From NCBI RefSeq assembly GCF_900537995.1, contig NZ_LR027880.1, positions 89,501 through 153,500 of the forward strand: a stretch of 64,000 bases of DNA. The letters run 5' to 3'. Positions 45,787-54,083 of the stretch are shown here, in pieces; within the stretch, counting starts at the first letter, position 1; every line of letters starts with the position of its first letter. The DNA is from Roseburia intestinalis L1-82. GTDB lineage: Bacteria; Bacillota; Clostridia; Lachnospirales; Lachnospiraceae. The translations under genes and the position numbers were made by a program. Under the pieces are notes generated by a model. The model ran no database searches. It saw nothing but the letters and a program-made list of their open reading frames with translations, and had not been told where the DNA came from.

Positions 45787-47880
45787 ATGAAATCAATAAA
45801 AACAAAAATTATTGTAACTGTAATACTATGTTCGCTGGTATCTACATTTATCTGCGGAGCGATCAGTATTGTAAACTCAGTCAGCACTTCTTATGAAGAT
45901 TCACAGCAGGAAATGCAGCTTAAGTGTGTGAGTCAGAGCGATGAACTTGATACCATGATGCAGAATGTTTCACAGTCAGTGGAAATGGTATACAGCATTG
46001 CAGTTGCCAAACTGGAACATGCAGCATCCTTCCGGACGAGTAAGGACTATGTGGATACTTATACAAAGCAGATGCTTCCTATCCTGATGCAGTCTGCACA
46101 GAACACAAAGGGAGCACTCACGGCGTATATCCGTTATAATCCTGAATTTACGGAACCAACAAGCGGACTTTTTCTAACAAGAGATAACAGTGACAGTGAG
46201 TTTGAGAGTGTGACGCCAACGGACTTTTCCATGTATGATCCGAGTGATGTGGAGCATGTCGGATGGTATTATATTCCGGTACAGAATGGAAAAGAAACCT
46301 GGATGGAACCATACTTAAATTCCAACATTGGTGTATATATGATCTCATACGTTATTCCAATCGAGGTGGACGGCGAGTCTATTGGTATCATCGGAATGGA
46401 TATTGATTTCAGCGAATTTACGGATACGATCGATTCTTTAAGTATATTTGACAGTGGTTATGGTTTCCTTGTCAATGAATCTGGTAAGGTCATGTATCAC
46501 AAAGATCTTGAGATTGGAAGTAATCTTGCGGATGCAGACAGCGGACTGCAGTCAGTAGTGGATGCGCTTGGAAATGAGCAGACGGAGGAGACTGCCGTTT
46601 CCTATACTTATCAGGGAAAAGATAAGGTCATGTATTATAAGACATTGGAAAATGGCATGAAATTTGTCCTTACGGCACCAAAAACTGAACTGCAGGAAAA
46701 ATCCAGACAGCTTGCAAAACAGATATTCGGAGGAGCTGCTTTTGCAATGATACTTACCATAATTATCGGTACAGTACTCGGATTTACAATCACAAAGCCG
46801 ATCACCCAGATCGACGGTATCGTAAAACAGACGGCTGAATTTGAGTTTGCGAGCAATCCGGCAAACCAGCACCTTTATAAAAGAAAAGATGAAACCGGAA
46901 GAATGGCGATATCACTTCACAACATGCGCAAGAATCTGCGTCAAATGGTAGCAAATATCCGTCATGTATACACAGATCTGAAAAATACGACAGAACAGCT
47001 TTCTGATACAACGAAACGTGTGCGTGAGATGAGCAGCGTCAACACAGATACGACGCAGGAACTTGCAGCAGCAATGGAAGAGACAGCGGCGACGATGGAG
47101 ACGGTCAACACCACAGTCAGTGACATCAAAGAGCGCGCAACGGATATTGAGCGGTATTCAAAGGAGGGACGGGAGTCTTCTGTTGAGGTAAAGGAACGCG
47201 CAGGTCAGCTTAAGTTAAAGACGCAGGCTGCAAGCGAAAAAACGGTTCAGATGTACGAAAATGTACAGCAGAAAACGGAAGCTGCCATGGAGCAGGCAAA
47301 AGCAGTAGAAAAGATCAACCAGTTTACACAGGCAATCCTTGAAATTTCAAGTCAGACGAATCTGCTGGCATTAAATGCCTCAATCGAGGCGGCAAGAGCC
47401 GGAGAGGCAGGAAAGGGATTCGCAGTCGTTGCCGGAGAGATCGGTACGCTGGCAACCCAGACATCCACGACGGTCGGCAGTATCAATGAAATCATTGCCG
47501 AGGTAAACCAGGCTGTGGCAAATATGACAGGATGCTTAAAGGAAAGTACGGATTTCTTAGAGCAGACAGTACTAAAAGATTATGAGGACTTTATGGGGGT
47601 TGCAGACCAGTATACGAAAGATGCAACCGTATTTGATGATGATATGTCTGCCATCAGCGGACAGATCAATACACTGTTAAGTTCCATCGTTGAGATTGCA
47701 GATGCCATGCAGGGTGTCAGTTCGACGGTTTCCGAGGCGGCTGATGGTGTGACGGATATTGCACAGAAAACACTTGAGGTTTCCGGAATTGTCCAGGGAA
47801 ATGAAACACTTGTGGACAATAACCGTGAGAATATTGTACGGCTGAACAGTGTTATCGAAATGTTCCACGATGAAAAATAA
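45787..47880 (+). CDS. Methyl-accepting chemotaxis protein with dCache sensor
   Basis: 697 residues. Membrane helix at about 8-30, a large extracytoplasmic double-Cache sensor (about 40-300, with [43 protein letters not shown] and GIIGMDIDF), then a second helix (about 312-332) and HAMP (about 335-390). A methyl-accepting signalling domain contains the tip [39 protein letters not shown] (about 515-555). Such sensors often bind amino acids or organic acids; the ligand is unknown. It is an intact receptor, in contrast to the broken gene at 41178. Start ATG behind AGAGGGGGAAATTGGT. Confidence 0.94.
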   Translation: MKSIKTKIIVTVILCSLVSTFICGAISIVNSVSTSYEDSQQEMQLKCVSQSDELDTMMQNVSQSVEMVYSIAVAKLEHAASFRTSKDYVDTYTKQMLPILMQSAQNTKGALTAYIRYNPEFTEPTSGLFLTRDNSDSEFESVTPTDFSMYDPSDVEHVGWYYIPVQNGKETWMEPYLNSNIGVYMISYVIPIEVDGESIGIIGMDIDFSEFTDTIDSLSIFDSGYGFLVNESGKVMYHKDLEIGSNLADADSGLQSVVDALGNEQTEETAVSYTYQGKDKVMYYKTLENGMKFVLTAPKTELQEKSRQLAKQIFGGAAFAMILTIIIGTVLGFTITKPITQIDGIVKQTAEFEFASNPANQHLYKRKDETGRMAISLHNMRKNLRQMVANIRHVYTDLKNTTEQLSDTTKRVREMSSVNTDTTQELAAAMEETAATMETVNTTVSDIKERATDIERYSKEGRESSVEVKERAGQLKLKTQAASEKTVQMYENVQQKTEAAMEQAKAVEKINQFTQAILEISSQTNLLALNASIEAARAGEAGKGFAVVAGEIGTLATQTSTTVGSINEIIAEVNQAVANMTGCLKESTDFLEQTVLKDYEDFMGVADQYTKDATVFDDDMSAISGQINTLLSSIVEIADAMQGVSSTVSEAADGVTDIAQKTLEVSGIVQGNETLVDNNRENIVRLNSVIEMFHDEK

Positions 47881-48025
47881 ATCTTTGCCTTATATATGAT
47901 TTTTGTATATAATGAAAGACAGGGTGTCAGAGACGGACAGACCGTGATGGCATCCTGTTTGTATATTTATGGCGATAGGTCTGCCCATGGAATGCGCAGT
48001 CTGTTTATTGTATACAATATTTTAT

Positions 48026-48084
48026 ACGCAGAAATGGAGAATAGTGTGAAACATAAGAATTTTCACACGCAGAAATGGAGAATA
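48026..48084. repeat. Perfect 18-bp direct repeat containing a ribosome site, with hairpin between copies
   Basis: ACGCAGAAATGGAGAATA occurs at 48026-48043 and 48067-48084. Between them is GTGTGAAA (48044-48051), loop, TTTCACAC (48061-48068). Only the second copy is placed to serve the ATG at 48087. Confidence 0.65.
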
Positions 48085-48086
48085 AC

Positions 48087-48506
48087 ATGGATAACGATAT
48101 TTTTTCACACTTTCCGGACAGGGAAACATTTGACAGATACTGGAATGAGAATTATGTTCCTGTTACATACGAGGATGTGGCAACGGTATTTCGCGATTTT
48201 GTAAAATCTGCAGAGGGACATATTTATCTTTCTGATTATGAGGAGAAAGGCTGTATTTCCAAGGAAGATTTCAAGGACAATCTTTCCCAGGAGGCGCAGT
48301 TTGCTTTTCAGGATGGACTGACGGAAGTATTTTATGATAAAAATCCGGAGCTTTATGAAACGGCATTTGCACTTTTTGAGGAGGCACAGATGACAGGTCA
48401 GGGAGATGCAAGTGTGGCACAGACTTTTCATGAGACATTTAACGGGTTGTATACAGAGTTTTTAGATACGCTGTTTGAGGAAATGTTAAGTAACCGGAAG
48501 GATTGA
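48087..48506 (+). CDS. Hypothetical acidic protein
   Basis: About 139 residues from the ATG at 48087, 7 bases behind ATGGAG; an in-frame ATG at 48075 overlaps the ribosome site. Strongly acidic, all-helical in appearance, no membrane segment, no motif recognised. It reads NDIFSHFPDRETFDRYW near the start, and DFVKSAEGHIYLSDYEEKGCISKEDF in the middle. It is 10 bases ahead of rsmA and likely cotranscribed. Function unknown. Confidence 0.7.
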   Translation: MDNDIFSHFPDRETFDRYWNENYVPVTYEDVATVFRDFVKSAEGHIYLSDYEEKGCISKEDFKDNLSQEAQFAFQDGLTEVFYDKNPELYETAFALFEEAQMTGQGDASVAQTFHETFNGLYTEFLDTLFEEMLSNRKD

Positions 48507-48516
48507 GAGGAGTTTT

Positions 48517-49389
48517 ATGGCTACATTAGGGATTCCGCAGAATACGATTGCGGTTTTGCAGAAATATCATTTTAATTTTCAGAAAAAATTCGGGCAGAAC
48601 TTTCTGATCGATCCGCATGTACTTGAGAAGATCGTCGAGGCCGCGGGAGTGACAAAGGATGATTTTGTTCTTGAGATCGGTCCGGGTATCGGTACGATGA
48701 CACAGTATCTGTGCGAAAATGCCAGGGAAGTGACTGCGGTAGAGATCGATACAAATCTGATCCCGATCTTAGAGGATACACTGAGTGCCTATGATAATGT
48801 GACTGTGATCAATCAGGATATTTTAAAACTGGATATCGCAAAACTTGCGATGGAAAGAAATGGTGGAAAGCCGATCAAGGTCGTTGCAAATCTTCCTTAT
48901 TATATTACCACACCGATCATCATGGGACTTTTTGAGAGCCATGTTCCGATCGACAGCATTACGGTCATGGTGCAGAAGGAAGTTGCAGACCGCATGCAGG
49001 TAGGACCGGGAACGAAAGATTACGGTGCACTGTCGTTAGCGGTGCAGTTTTATGCAAAACCGGAGATCGTTGCCAATGTTCCGCCAAACTGCTTTATGCC
49101 GCGCCCGAATGTCGGCAGTGCAGTGATCCGGCTGACCAGACACGAGGAGGTGCCGGTGCAGGTGGATGATGAAAAACTGATGTTTCACATTATCCGGGCA
49201 TCATTTAACCAGAGAAGGAAAACACTGGCGAACGGATTGTCGAATGCGCCGCAGGTACATCTTTCCAAGGAAGAGATACAGGAGTGTATCGCAGAACTTG
49301 GCGAGCCGCTTACCATCCGGGGGGAGGCACTTACGTTAGAGCAGTTTGCAGCGCTTTCCAATATTATTGGAAACAGACAGAAAAAATAA
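48517..49389 (+). CDS. rsmA: 16S rRNA dimethyladenosine transferase RsmA (KsgA)
   Basis: 290 residues. KKFGQNFLIDPHVLEKIV at the start is the family's own signature, EIGPGIGTMTQYL is the SAM-binding motif I, EIDTNLIPIL is motif II, and NLPYYITTPI is the catalytic motif IV. It dimethylates two adjacent adenines (A1518, A1519) in the 16S rRNA during 30S maturation. Ribosome site GAGAGGAG. In other Lachnospiraceae it is often close to tatD, as it is here at about 5 kb distance. Confidence 0.97.
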   Translation: MATLGIPQNTIAVLQKYHFNFQKKFGQNFLIDPHVLEKIVEAAGVTKDDFVLEIGPGIGTMTQYLCENAREVTAVEIDTNLIPILEDTLSAYDNVTVINQDILKLDIAKLAMERNGGKPIKVVANLPYYITTPIIMGLFESHVPIDSITVMVQKEVADRMQVGPGTKDYGALSLAVQFYAKPEIVANVPPNCFMPRPNVGSAVIRLTRHEEVPVQVDDEKLMFHIIRASFNQRRKTLANGLSNAPQVHLSKEEIQECIAELGEPLTIRGEALTLEQFAALSNIIGNRQKK

Positions 49390-49414
49390 AGTTGGAAATG
49401 AGGAGGAGAAGGCT

Positions 49415-50041
49415 ATGGACGAAAATCAGAACATGAACAATGGACAACAGACTTACGGGGATCAGCAGTATAATGGAGGTCAGCAGACCTATGGCAATCA
49501 GCAGTATAACAATGGACAGCAGACTTACGGGGATCAGCAGTATAATGGAGGTCAGCAGACCTATGGCAATCCGCAGTACAGCCAGAATAACTGGACACCG
49601 CAGGAGCATGGTCCGGTTTCAGATATTTTCTGCTATCTGTTACTGATCGTAATGCCGCTGCGTGAGATCATCAGCATGGTTGCGACATCATCTGTATTTC
49701 AGGCAATGACTTATGACAGCATTATGGATGGCAGCTATATGAATGTGATGTACAATGGAAGTTATGTGATATTTTCTCTGCTTAATTATGCATTGCTTGC
49801 GGCATTCATTATTTTTGTTGTCATCGACATTGTAAAGATCAACAAGCAGAATTATAAAATACTTGGACTGATCCTGTTTGCAATCTTTTTAAAGCCTGGT
49901 TATTATGTATGGCGGGCACATCTTTTAAAACGCAAAATGGCGTTTCCAATCGTGTATACTGTACTTTATGCACTGCTGATCATGGCAGAGATCGGATTTG
50001 TAATGATGCAGGCATTTAGTCTGGTAATGAATGTGATGTAA
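49415..50041 (+). CDS. Membrane protein with N-terminal Gln/Tyr/Gly repeats
   Basis: About 208 residues from the ATG behind GAGGAGAAGG; the longer frame starts inside rsmA. Residues 10-55 hold four tandem copies of a 12-residue unit of the form GQQTYGxQQYNx, likely disordered. Residues 70-205 hold four hydrophobic helices. The DNA repeat has a 36-base unit that groups into a near-exact 72-base pair. Such repeats can change copy number by slippage. Low-complexity Q/Y/G tails in front of membrane domains may mediate self-association. No family is recognised. Confidence 0.7.
   Translation: MDENQNMNNGQQTYGDQQYNGGQQTYGNQQYNNGQQTYGDQQYNGGQQTYGNPQYSQNNWTPQEHGPVSDIFCYLLLIVMPLREIISMVATSSVFQAMTYDSIMDGSYMNVMYNGSYVIFSLLNYALLAAFIIFVVIDIVKINKQNYKILGLILFAIFLKPGYYVWRAHLLKRKMAFPIVYTVLYALLIMAEIGFVMMQAFSLVMNVM
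49438..49575 (+). repeat. Tandem 36-bp repeats (four units, 72-bp higher order)
   Basis: Units code for GQQTYGDQQYNG and GQQTYGNQQYNN alternately; units 1-2 and 3-4 are nearly identical 72-base blocks, so the array probably arose by duplication of a dimer. Confidence 0.85.
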
Positions 50042-50058
50042 AAAATCTGAATGAGAAG

Positions 50059-50099
50059 TCTCTCTGTTTCATATATTAAATGGACAGGGAGATTTTTTT
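50059..50099 (+). terminator. Terminator that overlaps the spoIID ribosome site
   Basis: TCTCTCTGT (50059-50067) pairs with ACAGGGAGA (50084-50092), followed by seven T. The GGGAG of the 3' arm is also the only ribosome site for the ATG at 50100. Confidence 0.7.
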
Positions 50100-51122
50100 A
50101 TGGGAAAAAGACGAAGAAAACGTGCAGGTTTCTGGCTGAAAGGAATATGTCTGATATTACTGGTGCCGGTTTTTATCACAACACTGATGCAGCGAATGCG
50201 CCTGGAAAACCTCATTTATGGAAAGGAAGGGGCGCAGGAAGTACTGAACACAATAGACAGTGTAGAGGGTATGGAGAGGGAAGTCCGGGAGCATCAGGAA
50301 AATAAAAAAGATATCTTATCAGGACAGGCAGAGACACAAAGTGGAGACAGTAAGGATGAGGATGAAGAAACTGAGATGAAGGTCTTGCAGATCGTGGCGC
50401 AGGAGATCGGGATTGATAAATCAGCGGAAACGATCAAAGCACAATGTGTGATCGCCAGAACGAATCTGTATGATGCCATGCAGGCGGGGACGAAGGAACC
50501 GGAGAGCATGCCGCCGGATCAGCAGCAGGAGCTTTGGGGAGAAAATTTTGATAAAAATTATCAGAAACTGAAATCCTGTGTGGAAGCGACGGCGGGGGAG
50601 ACACTCTTATATAACAGAACTTACATATATGCGGCATATCATGCGATCAGCAGCGGGCGGACACGCAGCATGTCAGAGTTATATGAAGATGCAGACATGC
50701 CATATCTTGTTACGGCAGAATGTCATGCGGACACCACGGCGGAAGGTTATCTTTCCGTGTTTTATTATGAAAAAGAAGAATATCTGGAAAAATGCAGGAC
50801 TGCATATCCTGATGCAGGGCTGACGGAACTGACACAGATTGAGATCGTAAGCCGTGATGCGGCAGAGTATGTGACAAAAATCAAAGTTGCGGGGGAAACA
50901 TACGATGGAGAGCAGTTCCGCCATGCATTAGAGCTTCCATCTGCCTGCTTTACGATCACGGAAATGGACGATCATGTGCGTATCGTGGCAAGGGGCATGG
51001 GACATGGTTTTGGATTGAGCCAGAATACAGCAGAGAAACTTGCAAAAGAGGGATATGGTTATCGGGAGATTCTTGCTTATTTTTATAAGGGAGCAGTGAT
51101 CGGGCAGGCCGGTAATTTATAG
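50100..51122 (+). CDS. spoIID: SpoIID-like peptidoglycan lytic transglycosylase
   Basis: 340 residues. One N-terminal membrane helix (about 13-30), a variable linker, then the SpoIID domain: EIGIDKSAETIKAQCVIARTNLYDAMQ (about 105-130, with the catalytic Glu region), YAAYHAISSGRT, YLVTAECHADTTAEGYL, and the C-terminal RGMGHGFGLSQNTAEKLA. SpoIID cuts glycan strands during engulfment of the forespore in the mother cell. Adjacent to a SpoIIQ-like gene, the engulfment partner from the forespore side, which supports the sporulation role rather than a vegetative SpoIID homologue. Its ribosome site is inside a hairpin. Confidence 0.88.
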   Translation: MGKRRRKRAGFWLKGICLILLVPVFITTLMQRMRLENLIYGKEGAQEVLNTIDSVEGMEREVREHQENKKDILSGQAETQSGDSKDEDEETEMKVLQIVAQEIGIDKSAETIKAQCVIARTNLYDAMQAGTKEPESMPPDQQQELWGENFDKNYQKLKSCVEATAGETLLYNRTYIYAAYHAISSGRTRSMSELYEDADMPYLVTAECHADTTAEGYLSVFYYEKEEYLEKCRTAYPDAGLTELTQIEIVSRDAAEYVTKIKVAGETYDGEQFRHALELPSACFTITEMDDHVRIVARGMGHGFGLSQNTAEKLAKEGYGYREILAYFYKGAVIGQAGNL

Positions 51123-51143
51123 GAAAGAAATAAAAAAATAATC

Positions 51144-51173
51144 GTATAAACCATCCGGGATGTGGCAACACTA
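51144..51173 (+). promoter_or_regulatory. Sigma-F-like promoter of the SpoIIQ-like gene
   Basis: GTATA (51144-51148), 15 bases, GGCAACACTA (51164-51173). This fits the forespore sigma-F pattern (GYATA, about 15 bases, GGnnAnAnTA). SpoIIQ is a sigma-F gene in Bacillus. Confidence 0.6.
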
Positions 51174-51206
51174 TGGTTAAAAATAAATAATGGATGGTGA
51201 GAAATA

Positions 51207-51980
51207 ATGAAAAAGAAAGGTTTTTTGGGGTACAGACAATATGTGATTGCGGGGCTGCTGATCGCTTTAGCGGCAGTTGGAACGACTGCGTTATACAGCA
51301 GCCGACAGGAAAAGGAACGGGAGCAGATGGAAGCCGAACTTGCAGAAGAAATGCAGAAACAGGCAGATGATATTGCAGCAGAGGAGAGTTCGGAGCAGTC
51401 TGCCGAGGCATCTGCACTGGTTCCTCCAAAACAGTCTTTAAATGAAATGGAGAATGAACTGGATGATCCTGCCGTAACGGCGGAACTTGCAGAAGAAAAT
51501 AATGCAGCGGAAACGGAAGAAACAGAAGCAGCACAGAGCATTCAGACGACAGGCAAAGCACAGACACTTCATTTTTCGGAGGAGCTGCTCTGGCCGATGG
51601 AGGGAAACGTGATCATCAATTACAGCATGGATTCCACGGTTTATTTCCCGACGCTTGACCAGTATAAATATAATCCGGCAGTGATCATTGCAGGTGAGGT
51701 CAATGATAAAGTCTATGCAGTTGCCAAAGGCCAGATTAAGAGTATTGAAAATGATGAGGTGACAGGCTGTACAGTTACGGTCGATCTGGGTGATGGCTAT
51801 GAGGCAGTTTACGGACAGTTAAAGGAGCTGAATTTTGCAAAGGGAGATTATGTGGAGGCCGGACATGTATTAGGATATGTTGGAGAGCCGACGAAATACT
51901 TCACGGTAGAGGGAAGCAATCTGTATTTTGAACTTGATAAAGATGGCACACCCGTAGATCCGGTAGCATATTTCGAATAA
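51207..51980 (+). CDS. spoIIQ: SpoIIQ-like protein with degenerate LytM (M23) domain
   Basis: 257 residues. A membrane helix (about 13-30) is followed by an acidic Glu/Ala/Gln-rich linker (35-115), and a LytM/M23 fold from about 125 (LWPMEGNVIINYSMDSTVYFPTLDQYKYNPAVIIAG, VYAVAKGQIKSI, VTVDLGDGYEAVYGQL, VEAGHVLGYVGEP, LYFEL). The zinc ligands of active M23 peptidases (HxxxD and HxH) are not there: NPAVIIAG stands where HxG-D is expected and LYFEL replaces LHFE. So it should be a structural partner like SpoIIQ, which anchors the SpoIIIA channel across the engulfment space. It follows spoIID by 84 bases and has its own sigma-F-like promoter. Confidence 0.8.
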   Translation: MKKKGFLGYRQYVIAGLLIALAAVGTTALYSSRQEKEREQMEAELAEEMQKQADDIAAEESSEQSAEASALVPPKQSLNEMENELDDPAVTAELAEENNAAETEETEAAQSIQTTGKAQTLHFSEELLWPMEGNVIINYSMDSTVYFPTLDQYKYNPAVIIAGEVNDKVYAVAKGQIKSIENDEVTGCTVTVDLGDGYEAVYGQLKELNFAKGDYVEAGHVLGYVGEPTKYFTVEGSNLYFELDKDGTPVDPVAYFE

Positions 51981-52098
51981 AAGAAAAAGCATTCTTCCTT
52001 GAATAAGACACAGTTCTATTTTATAATAAAATGGCATTCTTTTTAGAGAGAAAACGTGAAAAGAAATGTCTGTTGTGGAATGAGAGGAGGCAGTGCAC

Positions 52099-53712
52099 AT
52101 GGAATACGACGGATATGATGAAGTTGTCCGCGCATGGATACAGGGAGTGTACGACAGCCGGGGAAACGATGCAAAACGGACATTGAAGTTGTGTTATGAT
52201 ATTGAACAGTATGCAATGAAAAAAAATGATCCAAAGCTGCTTGGATTTGCATACTATTACAGTGCAGAGACTTATTATCTGTTAAATGAAAGTGAAAAGT
52301 TTTTTTTCTGCATCAGCAAAGGCGTATCTTATCTGAATGAATCAAATCAGTGGGAACTTGTGGCGCGTGCATATAATCTGATGGCAATTACGGCGATCAA
52401 TCGGGGAAATGAGCCGATCGCACTTGACTATTATCTGACCGGATTGAATTTCTGTACGAAATATCAGTTAAAACAGGAAGAAACCATGATAGATATAAAT
52501 CTTGGAAATTTATATTTATCCTGTGGACAATATTTAGAGGCACAGAGATATTTTGAAAATTGTGGACAGCATGTAAAGGATTTTGTGAAAGATGATAAAA
52601 ATTACCGCCTGATCACCTGTGTTTATATAGGAATGGGAACCGGTTTTTTGTATCGCGATATGCCGGAGCGTGCAGCACATTATGCAGAGCTTGTCTCGGA
52701 TGAGTGCGCGGGCCGTATTGATGGCATTGAACTGCTCAGTTTTCGCTGTTTTAAGGCGGAGGTATGCCATGCAACCGGAAAGACGGCGGCGCGTGATGAA
52801 TGCATCCGGTTGATCTGTGAGGAGATCAATGCAGATATTCCGATCATGGATATTTTTAGTGATCTTTATGAATTCAGCCAGCTTTTGCTTGAAATAGGAA
52901 ATGATGATGCTTTTTTGCGGGTAATGGAAATTTTAGAGCCATTGACATGGCAGTCAAAGATCGTCAATCTTCAGAGGCAGATTATTTCCCTGAAAATTAA
53001 GTTTTACCGTATGCATAAGGATAATGATGCATATTTAGAGGCTGCGGGGCAGTACTACGAGTTGTCCGAGATCATGGAAAAAGAAAAACAGGCGATGATC
53101 GCAAATATGCTTGATGTGCGGGAATCTTTAGAGCGGGCGAACAAAAAAAGACGCGAGATGGAAGAAGCAAATATCCGGCTTTTGGAAAAGTCAGAGACGG
53201 ATGCACTGACGCGCCTGGCAAACCGGTTCCGTCTTAATGATTATCTGGATCAGGTATTTGAGAAGGCATTATCAGAGCAGACGCCGCTTGCCATGGAGAT
53301 CCTGGATATCGATTATTTTAAGCAGTATAATGATAACTACGGACATCAGGCAGGGGATGAGTGCATTAAGCGGATCGCAAAGCAGCTTGAGCTGATGCAG
53401 AATGATATGATATTCTGTGCGAGATATGGAGGGGATGAGTTTATCATTCTCTATCAGAATATGACGGAGGAAGCGGTCAGACATGCGGCGGAGGGATTGC
53501 GGCAGCGGATCATTGATCTTGGAATCCAACATGCATATTCTAAGGCAATGCCTATCGTGACAATCTCACAGGGAATCTGTTATGATATTCCGAAAGATGA
53601 TACAAAGAGCTGGGATTTTCTGCATGCGGCAGATGCGATGCTTTATCAGGTTAAGAAAAAATCCAGAAATGATCTTGCACTGGGACACTTAGCAGATGTG
53701 AGTGACAAATAA
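52099..53712 (+). CDS. TPR-containing diguanylate cyclase (GGDEF)
   Basis: About 537 residues. ATG at 52099 lies 10 bases behind GAGAGGAGG; GTG at 52093 is too close. The N-terminal 330 residues are tetratricopeptide-like helical pairs (ARAYNLMAITAINRGNEPIALDYYLTGL, MIDINLGNLYLSCGQYLEAQRYF). A coiled-coil linker follows (about 330-365). The GGDEF domain (about 370-530) has the usual LTRLANRF start, DIDYFKQYND, and an intact YGGDEF. The RxxD inhibitory site upstream of GGDEF is not visible. It should make cyclic di-GMP in the cytoplasm under a protein-binding input. It stands alone. Confidence 0.92.
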   Translation: MEYDGYDEVVRAWIQGVYDSRGNDAKRTLKLCYDIEQYAMKKNDPKLLGFAYYYSAETYYLLNESEKFFFCISKGVSYLNESNQWELVARAYNLMAITAINRGNEPIALDYYLTGLNFCTKYQLKQEETMIDINLGNLYLSCGQYLEAQRYFENCGQHVKDFVKDDKNYRLITCVYIGMGTGFLYRDMPERAAHYAELVSDECAGRIDGIELLSFRCFKAEVCHATGKTAARDECIRLICEEINADIPIMDIFSDLYEFSQLLLEIGNDDAFLRVMEILEPLTWQSKIVNLQRQIISLKIKFYRMHKDNDAYLEAAGQYYELSEIMEKEKQAMIANMLDVRESLERANKKRREMEEANIRLLEKSETDALTRLANRFRLNDYLDQVFEKALSEQTPLAMEILDIDYFKQYNDNYGHQAGDECIKRIAKQLELMQNDMIFCARYGGDEFIILYQNMTEEAVRHAAEGLRQRIIDLGIQHAYSKAMPIVTISQGICYDIPKDDTKSWDFLHAADAMLYQVKKKSRNDLALGHLADVSDK

Positions 53713-54083
53713 AACAGGAAACATTTTATGAATGCGGCATAGAATATAACAGATAGAAACAAAAATCCGCAATCGAGTTTTTCACACGGAAAACCGGAAG
53801 TAAAAAGTGATGCAGTAGAATGGATAATATACATGATTGTCGATTGCTTTTAAATAAGAAGTAACACCCAGACCAAAAATCGGCGACGATTTTGTCGAAA
53901 GATGAGGTTTGGGGTACATAATTCCCGAAAATCCGCAGTTGATGCGAACTGTTGCGCGGGGGAATTTCTTGACAAAAGTACGGGCACCGTGTTATCATTC
54001 AGACTGTTGCGCTTATGGGGGCTGTTGATCAGCCCCTTGTTTTACGCGCGCCAATGGCGCACGTTTCTATAGAAAGGAAATAT
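53713..54083 (+). promoter_or_regulatory. Promoter and structured leader of the DEAD-box helicase gene
   Basis: Spacer of 371 bases. Hairpin-forming sequence (ACCCAGACC...GGTTTGGGGT around AATCG-GCGA-CGATT) lies at 53867-53917. The promoter is TTGACA (53969-53974), 17 bases, TTATCA (53992-53997). The leader then contains GGGGCTG-TTGAT-CAGCCCC-like hairpins (54017-54036) and GCGCCAATGGCGC near 54049. The leader ends in AGAAAGGAAA before the ATG. Cold-inducible helicases in Firmicutes often have structured leaders; no known riboswitch is recognised. Confidence 0.55.

Noticed and set aside
49438..49575. Regular repeats that could suggest a CRISPR array
   Set aside because: Units are contiguous without spacers, in frame, and code for a repeated peptide.
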